This document shows positions 37,524 to 45,498 of a stretch of DNA of 64,000 nt, piece after piece. Under the pieces are notes generated by a model. The model was not told the DNA's origin. It saw only the letters and a program-made list of their open reading frames with translations, and made no database searches. Source of the stretch: Massilia sp. IC2-477. Lineage in GTDB: Bacteria; Pseudomonadota; Gammaproteobacteria; Burkholderiales; Burkholderiaceae_D. The stretch lies in the NCBI RefSeq assembly GCF_020707265.1, contig NZ_JAJFEQ010000006.1, positions 310,001 to 374,000 of the forward strand, written 5' to 3'. The position numbers and the translations under genes were made by a program. Each line of letters begins with the position of its first letter. Position 1 is the first letter of the stretch.

Positions 37524-38318
37524 GTGCTCGACCTCATCAACGCCATACCGCGCAACCTGATTCTCCCGCCGGCCAATCTGTTCCTGCTGATCCTGCTCGG
37601 CCTGCTCCTGTGGCGCCGCTGGCCGCGCGCCGGACGCATCCTGGCCGGAGGCTCGCTGGCCCTGCTTGCGCTGCTATCCACGCCCGCGGTGGCCGACCTG
37701 TTCGTGCGCCCCCTGGAAGAGCTGACCACGCCGCTGCTGTCGCCCGAACGCGCCGGCGGGCAGGCCATCGTGGTGCTGTCGGCCGGACGGATGCGCAAGG
37801 CGCCGGAATACGGCGACCGCGACATTCCGGACTATACGGCGCTGGCGCGCCTGCGCTATGCGGCCCATCTGCAGCGGCGCACCGGCTTGCCGGTGCTGGT
37901 CAGCGGCGGCAGCGCCGGCAAGCCGACCGCGCACGAACGCAGCTACTCGCTGGCCGACGGCATGGCGGCCGCGCTGCGCGAGGATTTCGGGGTCCCGGTC
38001 CGCTGGGTCGAAGGCAAATCGCGCGACACCGCCGATAATGCGGCCTTCAGCGCGGCCCTGCTGCGCAGGGATGGGATCAAGCGCGTGCTGCTGGTCACCG
38101 ACGCCATGCACATGGCGCGCGCCCGCAGCGCCTTCCAGCGCGCGGGACTCGAGGTCGTCGAGGCGCCGACCATGTTCTTCGGCGGATGGACCCGCAGCAT
38201 CTATGCCTGGATACCGAGCGCCGAGGGACTGCGGCGCTCCTGGTACGCCACGTATGAGTTGCTGGGGCTGGTTTGGTACCGGATGCGCTCGGGTGGCGCG
38301 CAGGCGACCCAAGGCTGA
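37524..38318 (+). CDS. YdcF/ElyC family (DUF218) envelope protein
   Basis: 264 residues. Two N-terminal membrane segments (about 14-30 and 38-56) are followed by a DUF218 domain with AIVVLSAG, PVLVSGGSAG, SRDTADNAAFSAALL and VLLVTDAMHMARARSAFQRAG. ElyC, the best-known member, affects peptidoglycan and lipid-carrier metabolism in Escherichia coli. The start is GTG at 37524 with AAGGAAAG upstream. Exact role unknown. Confidence 0.85.
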   Translation: MLDLINAIPRNLILPPANLFLLILLGLLLWRRWPRAGRILAGGSLALLALLSTPAVADLFVRPLEELTTPLLSPERAGGQAIVVLSAGRMRKAPEYGDRDIPDYTALARLRYAAHLQRRTGLPVLVSGGSAGKPTAHERSYSLADGMAAALREDFGVPVRWVEGKSRDTADNAAFSAALLRRDGIKRVLLVTDAMHMARARSAFQRAGLEVVEAPTMFFGGWTRSIYAWIPSAEGLRRSWYATYELLGLVWYRMRSGGAQATQG

Positions 38319-38456
38319 TTGCCGCGCACGGCAGCTCCGGAGCCTCGAGGTAGCGTCCGATGCGCCCGAAGGTAGCGTTGCACGCGCCCTCCTGTTTGCG
38401 CACAACGCGGTGCACCGGCGCCACTATCATGCGCTATCACTCTTTGGGGAATAGCC

Positions 38457-38987
38457 ATGAAAATGCGTATCGCCTTGCTGGCGCTGGCATGCGTCTTGAT
38501 GCAGGCATGCGGCATCGGGGCCAATACGCCCAGGATCGAGCAGAGCATCTATCGTCCGGCGCCACCCTGGATCGGTCTCAAGCAAGGGTTCTATGTGCGC
38601 GAGCACGAGCGTCCGCTGCTGCCAAGCATTGCCAGCGCCAGCGATTCCATCGCCACCTTCCTGCTGGACCTCCATCACCCTGACAAAAAAACGCTCGGCA
38701 GCATTCGTCAGGTACTGGACGAATCACGCCCACTGCTGCGCCTGCCGCCGCATGCCTCAGGCAGGCGCGAGCGATACATCGCCATGCTGCTCTACTGCTG
38801 GCAGAGCGAGGGCGAGAACCAGTTGAGCTTCCTGGTGGAGTGGGCCGATGTCACGATGGCGCACTACACCGACTCGTATGTGTTCGTGCGGCGCGGAACG
38901 TCCTGGTATTTCGAACGGCATGGCAACATCGCGCCCTGGCATTGGATACAGGTGCAACGCTATTTCCAGCGAACGTGTCCCGCTTGA
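38457..38987 (+). CDS. Lipoprotein of unknown function
   Basis: 176 residues. The N-terminus has a hydrophobic core and lipobox LMQAC, so the mature protein is a lipoprotein starting at Cys18. The rest is soluble with no motif I recognise. It has GGGGAAT before its ATG. The stop is immediately followed by the end of a cupin gene on the other strand. Confidence 0.7.
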   Translation: MKMRIALLALACVLMQACGIGANTPRIEQSIYRPAPPWIGLKQGFYVREHERPLLPSIASASDSIATFLLDLHHPDKKTLGSIRQVLDESRPLLRLPPHASGRRERYIAMLLYCWQSEGENQLSFLVEWADVTMAHYTDSYVFVRRGTSWYFERHGNIAPWHWIQVQRYFQRTCPA

Positions 38988-38988
38988 G

Positions 38989-39366
38989 CTAGACCGGCCG
39001 GTTCCCGGTCCCCTCGCCGCGCGTCACATGCCGCATGCGGCTCGGCACCCGCACCTTGGCGGTATGCCACACCCCGCGCGGCACCACGACGGCGCCGCTG
39101 CCGTTCAGCAGGATCGTTTCCACCTCGTTGCCGCGATCGAGCAGCAGCTCGACCGCGCCCGACAGCAGATAGACGAACTCTTCGCCTTGCGGATGCATTT
39201 CCCAGGTCGGCCAGTCTTCCGTGAACAGGAATTCCGACACCAGCCAGCCCTTGCCGAAACTGTCGAACGCTTCAGGGGGCAATTGCCAGAAGCTCTCGCC
39301 TGAAACTTGATGTGCCTTGCCGTCATCGGCAAGGTGCACATAGGTGTGCTGCGGATCGATGACCAT
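38989..39366 (-). CDS. Small single-domain cupin protein
   Basis: 125 residues with one cupin barrel: the block [24 protein letters not shown] carries His and Glu metal ligands, and VVPRGVWHTAKV supplies the last His. The ATG at 39366 has CTGGAGCC directly upstream; the longer frame to 39615 overlaps the GH43 gene. Such proteins can be isomerases, oxygenases or sensors. Its place beside sugar genes hints at a sugar ligand, but this is weak. Confidence 0.75.
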   Translation of the reverse strand: MVIDPQHTYVHLADDGKAHQVSGESFWQLPPEAFDSFGKGWLVSEFLFTEDWPTWEMHPQGEEFVYLLSGAVELLLDRGNEVETILLNGSGAVVVPRGVWHTAKVRVPSRMRHVTRGEGTGNRPV

Positions 39367-39436
39367 GGTGGCTCCAGTCGCCGGGAACGAAGGTGCGGCC
39401 ATACTACCATCGGTGATGGAGATTGCCGCAGGAAGC

Positions 39437-41869
39437 TCAGGGGCTGATGCGCAGGTAGTCGATATCGGCGTAGGCGCCGGCGGCGCCGGTGGTGAACAGG
39501 CCGAGCTGGCCCCCGACCCAGCGTCCCATGGCGGCCTCGAACGGCAACCCCAGCTGGGTATAGCGCACGCCGTCAACGCTGTACGAGAACGACACATAGG
39601 CCCCGGCCGTGACATGCATGCGCAGGTGCGCCGCGAAGCCCGGCAGCACCGCGCCCACCTCTTCCGCGCACTTGCCGTCCTGTGCGCAGCTGACCATCAC
39701 CACGCGCGGCTTGCCCTCGATGCGGCGCAAGCCGAACCACCTGCTGGCCAGGCCCATCGCGCCGAGTCCGACCTGGTCGCCGTCGCGCTGCGCATGCAGT
39801 TCCACCCTGGCGGTGACGCCAAAGGCGGGCGCCGGGAATTTCTGGGTCAGCACCGATGGCAGGTCGCGCACCAAACCGTCCGGCTGTGCGAACAGGCGCA
39901 GCTGGCCGGGGCGCGCGTCGAGTGCGTACCAGCGCTGCTGCGGATTGGCCGCCCATTGCCATTGCGGCGCCAGGGTCTTGCCGTCGAATTCGTCGCTCGC
40001 CGCCGGCACACGCTGCGGGAAGCTGCCCGCCACCGGCTTGGCGTATTCCAGCACCGGCTGGCCGACGCCCGGTTTGCCGGAGGGCTCGCCAATGATGGGC
40101 CAGCCGTCTTCCCAGCGCATCGGCTGCAGGTGCACCACGCGGCCGTAGGCGCGGCGGTCCTGGAAGTGGAAGAACCAGTCGGCGCCCTGCGGCGTGCTGA
40201 CCCAGGCGCCCTGGTGCGGTCCATTGATCGGCGTCGCGCCCTGCTCCATCACGACGCGCGCTTCATAAGGCCCGTCGATGCTGCGCGAGCGGAACACCGA
40301 TTGCCAGCCATGCTCGACGCCGCCCGCAGGGGCGAACACGTAGTACCAGCCGTTCGCCTTGTACAGCTTCGGTCCTTCCAGCGTGCGGTAGCCGGGTAGC
40401 GCGTTGCCGTCGATGACGACCTTGCCTTCGCTGTCGAGCAGGCTGCGGCCGCCTGGGTCCATGCGGCGGAGCGTGAGCACGTTGTTGAAGCCGGCGCGGC
40501 TCTTGGCCCAGGCGTGGATCAGGTACGCCTTGCCATCGTCATCCCACAGCGGCGTCGGATCGATGATGCCCTTCCCCGCCAGCAGCAGGTGCGGCGCGCT
40601 CCACGGTCCTGCGAAACTGGTGGCGGTGGTGACGTACACGCCCTGGTCCGGGTCCGGATAGAAGATCCAGAATTTGCCGGCGTGGTAGCGCAGGCAGGGC
40701 GCCCACACCCCCTTGCCGTGCTGCGGCGCCTGGAACTGCGCGCCCGGCACCAGCTGGGGCAGCGCGTGGCCCTTCAGCTCCCAGTTGACCATGTCTTTTG
40801 AAACGAGCAGCGGCAGGCCGGGCGCATTCGCGAAGCTCGAGGACACCATGTAGTAGGTGTCGCCGACGCGGATCGCGTCCGGGTCGGAGTAATCGGCATG
40901 CAGGATCGGGTTGCGGTAGCGGCCGTCGCCGAGGTCGGCCGACCAGGGTGCGCGCGCCGGCACTGACCCGAGCGTGCGTTCCAGGAAGGCCGTCATCGCA
41001 TCGACGGTCGGCGCTACCCAGGGATCAAACAGCCAGAACGAATGCGGGGTGCCCGGCAGCGCCACGGTGTCGCTATGGATGCCGTGCGAGGCGAGCTTGG
41101 ACGCCATCGCTTCGCGTCCCACCGAGAAGCGCGGCACGCCGCTGACGATGAACAGCACCGGCGGGCTGCCCTTGCCGGCATGGGTGATCGGAGAAGCATC
41201 GCGCCACAGCGCCTCTTTCTCGGCATAGCGGCCGCCGAACCAGGCGCCCGCGGCGGACGGGTTCTTGGCCGGGTCGTCCTCGTGCTTGCGCGCTTCCTCG
41301 GAGGTGAAGTCGGACAGGCCGTCGATGCTGACCACGGCGCGGACCGCGCGCGGCTCGAGCATGCCGACCAGCGAGGCGATCTGCCCGCCGGCCGAGCCGC
41401 CGGCGATGGCGACCCGCGCCGGATCGATGCCGTAGGCGGCCGCGCCCTTGCGCAGCCAGTGCACCGCCTCTTTCACGTCCTCGATCGCGGCCGGATAGCG
41501 GGCCTGGCCGGACAGGCGGTAGCTGACGGTGGCCGCTGCATAACCGCGCGCCGCCAGCCGGGCCGCGAGCGGCGCCATGTTGGCGCGTTCGCCGGTACCC
41601 CAGCCGCCGCCGTGCACCAGCACCACCAGCGGCGCCGGCTTGTCGCCCGGCCCCGGAGAATAGAGGTCGAGCCCCAGCGCCAGTTCTCCGCGCTGTGCAT
41701 AGACCAGGTTCTTGCGCACCTGGACGGGGGCCGGCGCTTCGCTGCTGGCGATGCGGATATAGGGGTAGTCGCGTGCCAGCTTGCGGTAGGTGGTCTCGGC
41801 GTTGTAGGGCGCCTGGGCGCTTGCCGCCGTCGCGGCGAGCGCCAGCAGCAGGCCTGCCGCCCGCCGCAT
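39437..41869 (-). CDS. Fusion of an alpha/beta-hydrolase esterase and a GH43 glycosidase
   Basis: 810 residues. A signal peptide ends ASA near residue 18. Residues 45-300 are an esterase/lipase-type hydrolase with HGGG at 86-89, nucleophile Ser159 in AGGSAGG, and His276. From about 317 a GH43 propeller follows: base Asp329 in ADYSDPD, Asp437 in IIDPTPLWDDDG, acid Glu498 in LEGPKLY. Residues of about 620-810 form a beta-sandwich of the GH43 C-terminal type. It probably removes acyl groups and arabinose or xylose from pectin side chains. The start at 41869 shares a base with the upstream epimerase stop. The frame runs on to 42559 but only as overlap. Confidence 0.88.
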   Translation of the reverse strand: MRRAAGLLLALAATAASAQAPYNAETTYRKLARDYPYIRIASSEAPAPVQVRKNLVYAQRGELALGLDLYSPGPGDKPAPLVVLVHGGGWGTGERANMAPLAARLAARGYAAATVSYRLSGQARYPAAIEDVKEAVHWLRKGAAAYGIDPARVAIAGGSAGGQIASLVGMLEPRAVRAVVSIDGLSDFTSEEARKHEDDPAKNPSAAGAWFGGRYAEKEALWRDASPITHAGKGSPPVLFIVSGVPRFSVGREAMASKLASHGIHSDTVALPGTPHSFWLFDPWVAPTVDAMTAFLERTLGSVPARAPWSADLGDGRYRNPILHADYSDPDAIRVGDTYYMVSSSFANAPGLPLLVSKDMVNWELKGHALPQLVPGAQFQAPQHGKGVWAPCLRYHAGKFWIFYPDPDQGVYVTTATSFAGPWSAPHLLLAGKGIIDPTPLWDDDGKAYLIHAWAKSRAGFNNVLTLRRMDPGGRSLLDSEGKVVIDGNALPGYRTLEGPKLYKANGWYYVFAPAGGVEHGWQSVFRSRSIDGPYEARVVMEQGATPINGPHQGAWVSTPQGADWFFHFQDRRAYGRVVHLQPMRWEDGWPIIGEPSGKPGVGQPVLEYAKPVAGSFPQRVPAASDEFDGKTLAPQWQWAANPQQRWYALDARPGQLRLFAQPDGLVRDLPSVLTQKFPAPAFGVTARVELHAQRDGDQVGLGAMGLASRWFGLRRIEGKPRVVMVSCAQDGKCAEEVGAVLPGFAAHLRMHVTAGAYVSFSYSVDGVRYTQLGLPFEAAMGRWVGGQLGLFTTGAAGAYADIDYLRISP

Positions 41870-42762
41870 CACAACGCCGCTCCGCGGAACACGCAGCGGC
41901 GGCGCAGCGTGGCGCCAGGGGCCAGCACCGTCAGGCCCGGATGGCCGGGCAGGTTGTGCGCATTGATCGGGTGGTCGACCGGCTCGAAGCAGAAGAAGTC
42001 GCGCCCGGGCGGGGCATAGAGAATGAAGTAGTCCATGTCGGCCTGCACTTCCAGGGCCAGGCCGCGTGCCGGCCAGGCGATACGGGCGGCCCCATGCCAG
42101 CCCTCGAATACGTTGTCGACGCCGTCCTGCGGCAGCGATGCGGGATTGTCGAAACGCCACTGGGGAGGAATGTCCTGGCGCATCAGCGGCAGCTTGTCCG
42201 GGCCGGACATCCAGACGCTGTTGGCGCCTGCTTCCAGCAGGGCGCCTCCCGGATCCGGCATCCAGGGATGCAGTCCGATCCCGAAGGGCAGCGCGGCGCG
42301 GCCGGCATTGCGCACGCTGACCTCCAGCACCAGCGCATCGTCGGCCAGGGTGTAGCGTAGTTCCGCCGTGTAGGCGAAGGGTTCGGCGTCCCAGCGGTCC
42401 AGGCTCAGGACCAGGGAGGTGTCGTAGTGCGAAGCGACGCGCCAGGGCTGCTGCCAGGCGTCGCCGTGGATCGGGCAAGGCTCCCCTTCCCGGTTCGGTT
42501 TCGGTACGTGGCGCGTGCCCGCGAAGGCGAAGCCGGAGGGCGCCATGCGGTTCGACCATGGCAGCAGGGGGAAGCAGGCCAGCTGCCCCGGCAGCGGCGT
42601 GCCGGCGCTGTCCGGCGCCAGCCCACGCAGCAGTTCCTGCGGCTGCGCGCCGTCGCTGCCCAGCCAGTCGAGCCGCGCCAGGCCGCCTCCCACCTGCGGA
42701 ACGATCTCCGCCAGCAGGCGGTCGTTGCGAAGCAGGAGCCGTTCCAGCACGGGCGTCGGCAT
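41869..42762 (-). CDS. Aldose 1-epimerase family protein
   Basis: 297 residues with the galactose-mutarotase fold: LACFPLLPWSNRMAPSGFAFAGTRH, PIHGDAWQQPW with the catalytic His, FGIGLHPWMP with another His, and CFEPVDHPINAHN with the catalytic Glu. It would interconvert anomers of a sugar, perhaps galacturonate before Udh or arabinose from the GH43. It starts 4 bp after the udh stop and is coupled to the following fusion gene. The ribosome site is weak, which also points to coupling. Confidence 0.87.
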   Translation of the reverse strand: MPTPVLERLLLRNDRLLAEIVPQVGGGLARLDWLGSDGAQPQELLRGLAPDSAGTPLPGQLACFPLLPWSNRMAPSGFAFAGTRHVPKPNREGEPCPIHGDAWQQPWRVASHYDTSLVLSLDRWDAEPFAYTAELRYTLADDALVLEVSVRNAGRAALPFGIGLHPWMPDPGGALLEAGANSVWMSGPDKLPLMRQDIPPQWRFDNPASLPQDGVDNVFEGWHGAARIAWPARGLALEVQADMDYFILYAPPGRDFFCFEPVDHPINAHNLPGHPGLTVLAPGATLRRRCVFRGAAL

Positions 42763-42766
42763 CTGC

Positions 42767-43585
42767 TTAGTACTGTGGTCCGTCGAGCAGGAACTTGCCG
42801 CCCTGGTAGGTCGTCGTGACGTCGTCCTTGTCCGGGAACTCGGAGGTGTCCGGGAACAGGTGGGCGAACTTCGAGGAGCTGTCCTTCGGCTTGTAGCCCA
42901 GGTGCGAGGCCAGGCGGTTGTCCCACCAGACGCTGTCGTTGTCTGACACGCCGTAGATGATGGTGTGGCCCACGCGCGGCGCGAACAGCGAGCAGCGCAG
43001 CATCTCGACCAGGTCGTCATACGAGAACCAGGTGCTCATCATGCGCTTGTTGGCCGGCTCCGGGAAGCTCGAGCCGATGCGGATGCAGACGGTCTCGATG
43101 CCGAAGCGGTCGTAGTAGTAGCGCCCCATCTGCTCGCCGAAGACCTTCGACAGGCCATAGTAACTGTCCGGGCGGGTCGGCGAATTCGCGTCCAGCACGG
43201 TGTTCACGTGGTGGTAGCCGATCGCGTGGTTCGAGCTGGCGAACACCACGCGGCGGGTGCCGGCCTTGTGCAGGGCTTCGTACAGGTTGGCCACGCCCAG
43301 GATGTTGGCCTGCATGATCGGTTCGAAGGGCTTCTCGGTGGAGATGCCGCCGAAGTGCAGCACGGCGTCCACGCCTTCCAGCAGTTTCAGGACCGCTTCC
43401 TTGTCGGCCAGGTCGCACTGGACGATTTCCTCGCCCTCGCGCGCTTCGCCCATGTCGGCCACGTCGGACAGGCGCACGACCTCGGCCCAGGGCTTGATAC
43501 GGTCACGCAGCACCTTGCCGAGGCCACCGGCGGCGCCGGTCAGCAGGATGCGTTTGAAGGGTTTGCCCTTTGCTGCTTGGGTCAT
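42767..43585 (-). CDS. udh: Uronate dehydrogenase
   Basis: 272-residue extended SDR. NAD site TGAAGGLG is at 16-23, and the catalytic block is Ser117/118 and Tyr143-x-x-x-Lys147 in FASSNHAIGYH and YYGLSKVFG. These, the GGISTEKPF loop and the length match Udh, which oxidises galacturonate or glucuronate at C1 to the aldarate lactone with NAD+. The ATG at 43585 has a perfect AAGGAG. Its product feeds the lactonase (13.7 kb) and GarD (43.8 kb). The first gene of a three-gene set with the epimerase and esterase-GH43. Confidence 0.92.
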   Translation of the reverse strand: MTQAAKGKPFKRILLTGAAGGLGKVLRDRIKPWAEVVRLSDVADMGEAREGEEIVQCDLADKEAVLKLLEGVDAVLHFGGISTEKPFEPIMQANILGVANLYEALHKAGTRRVVFASSNHAIGYHHVNTVLDANSPTRPDSYYGLSKVFGEQMGRYYYDRFGIETVCIRIGSSFPEPANKRMMSTWFSYDDLVEMLRCSLFAPRVGHTIIYGVSDNDSVWWDNRLASHLGYKPKDSSSKFAHLFPDTSEFPDKDDVTTTYQGGKFLLDGPQY

Positions 43586-43634
43586 TGTTAACTCCTTAAT
43601 CTTTGTGGCGTTACTGCCGCTACCCTTGTTGTCC

Positions 43635-43757
43635 GTAGGGTGGGCGGGTCTCCCGCCCACGCGTCCAACTCTCAGCCGCGCTGTGGCAGCGCATGCTCTA
43701 GTTGAACGCGTGGGGTAACCTGGTCCAGTGGACCAGGTTACGAGCCGCCCACCCTAC
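43635..43757. repeat. 123-bp composite repeat with 13-bp terminal inverted repeats and 27-bp palindrome
   Basis: GTAGGGTGGGCGG (43635-43647) is repeated inverted and exactly at 43745-43757. Inside are a 9-bp hairpin GTGGGCGGG/CCCGCCCAC, an inner pair CACGCGTCCAAC/GTTGAACGCGTG with one mismatch, and a perfect 27-bp palindrome at 43715-43741 (arms GTAACCTGGT and ACCAGGTTAC around CCAGTGG). It occupies the gap between garD and udh. No coding capacity. Confidence 0.85.
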
Positions 43758-43800
43758 GGTTCCCGCAGATCACATGCCGCAGTCGTAACGCAATATTCTG

Positions 43801-45342
43801 TCAGGTCACCGGCGCCGGATTGAACAGCGCCAGCGCATTATGCAGTTTCCAGTGTTCGGCCCAGGTCTTGCGCCCGCTGGCCACGTCGAGGATCAGGCGG
43901 AACAGCTCCCAGCCCACATCCTCAATAGTAGCTTCTCCGCTGGCGATGCGCCCGGCATTCACGTCCATCAGGTCGTGCCAGCGCTGGGCCAGCTCGGTGC
44001 GGGTGGCCACCTTGATGACCGGGACCGCCGCCAGGCCGTAGGGGGTGCCGCGGCCGGTGGTGAAGATGTGCACGTTCATGCCGGCGGCCATCTGCAGGGT
44101 GCCGCAGATGAAATCGCTGGCCGGGGTGGCGGCGTAGATCAGGCCCTTCTGCTGCAGCTTCTCGCCCGGCGACAGCACGCCGGTGATCGCGGTGGTGCCC
44201 GACTTGACGATCGAACCCATGGCCTTTTCCACGATGTTCGATAGGCCGCCCTTCTTGTTGCCGGGCGTGGTGTTGGCGCTGCGGTCGACGCCGCCGCGCA
44301 CCAGGTAATCGTCGTACCACTGCATCTCGCGCACCATCGCCTCGGCGACTTCCGGCGTCGCGGCGCGTGCGGTCAGCTGGTCGATACCGTCGCGCACTTC
44401 AGTAATCTCGGAAAACATCACGGCGCCGCCGGCACGCACGATCAGGTCGGTGGCAAAGCCGACCGCCGGGTTGGCGGTCACGCCCGAGAAGGCGTCGCTG
44501 CCGCCGCACTGCACGCCGACCACCAGGTCGGATGCCGGGCAGGTGACGCGCTGGCGCGCGTTCAGTTCCTGCAGGTGCTTTTCGGCGGTCTGCATCAGGT
44601 TGTCGATCATCGACATGAAGCCGACGTGCTGCTGGTCCTGCAGGGTAACGACCGAGGGCTCGGCGTTACCGATCGGGATCGCCCCGGCCGGGAACAGACG
44701 CGCCGGCGGCAGCTTCTCGCAGCCCAGGCTGACCACCATCACGCTGTCGCCGAAGTTCGGGTTGCGCGACAGGTTGCGGATGGTCTTGATCGGAATGTCC
44801 GCGCCCGGCGCGTCGATCGCGACGCCGCAGCCGTACACGTGCTCCAGCGCGACCACGTCTTCGACGTTCGGATAGCGCGGCAGCAGTTCTTCCTTGATGC
44901 GCTTGACCGCGTAGTCGATCACGCCCGAGACGCACTGCACGGTGCTGGTGATCGCCATGATGTTGCGGGTGCCGACCGAGCCGTCCTTGTTGCGGTAACC
45001 CTCGAAGGTGTAACCTTCCAGCGGTTCGCTGACCGCAAGCGCATGGGTGCCGATCGGCAGGTCGTCGAGCGAGCGCGCTGCGGGCATGCGCAGCACGCGC
45101 TCGGACACCCAGCTGCCGCGCGGGATCGGCGCGTTCGCATAGCCGATCGTCACGCCGTAGCGGATGACAGGCTCGCCTTCGGCGAAATCGGTAAGCGCCA
45201 CCTTGTGTCCCTGCGGGACGCCCTCGACGAGGGTCAGCCCGTCGGGGAAAACGGTGCCCGCGGGCAGTCCGCCGTCGTTGACGACGATTGCGACGTTGTC
45301 GCTGGCCTGCATGCGGATGGTGCGCGGAACTTGGGTGCTCAT
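43801..45342 (-). CDS. garD: Galactarate dehydratase
   Basis: 513 residues. It is an iron-dependent UxaA/GarD-type dehydratase, turning galactarate into 5-keto-4-deoxyglucarate, the KdgD substrate. The N-terminal SAF-like part holds [21 protein letters not shown]; then [31 protein letters not shown] and [17 protein letters not shown] carry conserved Cys residues for metal binding. Closing blocks are [16 protein letters not shown] and [17 protein letters not shown]. GarD rather than altronate dehydratase is chosen because udh and kdgD are present and no uxaC/uxaB is. The ATG at 45342 gives the conserved start. Divergent from the GH105 gene. Confidence 0.9.
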   Translation of the reverse strand: MSTQVPRTIRMQASDNVAIVVNDGGLPAGTVFPDGLTLVEGVPQGHKVALTDFAEGEPVIRYGVTIGYANAPIPRGSWVSERVLRMPAARSLDDLPIGTHALAVSEPLEGYTFEGYRNKDGSVGTRNIMAITSTVQCVSGVIDYAVKRIKEELLPRYPNVEDVVALEHVYGCGVAIDAPGADIPIKTIRNLSRNPNFGDSVMVVSLGCEKLPPARLFPAGAIPIGNAEPSVVTLQDQQHVGFMSMIDNLMQTAEKHLQELNARQRVTCPASDLVVGVQCGGSDAFSGVTANPAVGFATDLIVRAGGAVMFSEITEVRDGIDQLTARAATPEVAEAMVREMQWYDDYLVRGGVDRSANTTPGNKKGGLSNIVEKAMGSIVKSGTTAITGVLSPGEKLQQKGLIYAATPASDFICGTLQMAAGMNVHIFTTGRGTPYGLAAVPVIKVATRTELAQRWHDLMDVNAGRIASGEATIEDVGWELFRLILDVASGRKTWAEHWKLHNALALFNPAPVT

Positions 45343-45370
45343 GGTGTGGTGCCTTGTCGGTAGGTTCTTT

Positions 45371-45449
45371 TTCAGTATGCCATACAAGTTCGAACGGTGG
45401 CTAGTCCACCTTGTGGTTTTGGTCGGACCAAATTAGAATGGCCTGACCA
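45371..45449. promoter_or_regulatory. Divergent promoter region of garD and GH105 with two operator types
   Basis: For the GH105 side: -35 TTGTGG (45411-45416), 17 bp, -10 TAGAAT (45434-45439), with TGGTCGGACCA (45420-45430) in the spacer and TGGCCTGACCA (45439-45449) over the start. A third site, TGGCTAGTCCA, is at 45398-45408. Near garD, GTATGCCATAC (45375-45385) resembles the kdgD operator (TTGTATGGCATACTGAA on the minus strand). So both GntR systems may act here. Confidence 0.7.
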
Positions 45450-45498
45450 AATATAAGTAGTCATACAGTAGTAAACACACAACGCCGACTGGAGACAC

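Noticed and set aside
41870..42559. N-terminal extension of the esterase-GH43 gene
   Set aside because: The added 230 residues overlap the aldose epimerase in another frame and precede a proper signal peptide at 41869.
43715..43741. 27-bp palindrome between garD and udh as a pectin operator
   Set aside because: It contains TGGTCC and GGACCA, but the spacing is not that of the TGG-N5-CCA sites, and an almost identical palindrome lies beside a non-pectin gene at 12695. A repeat explanation fits better.
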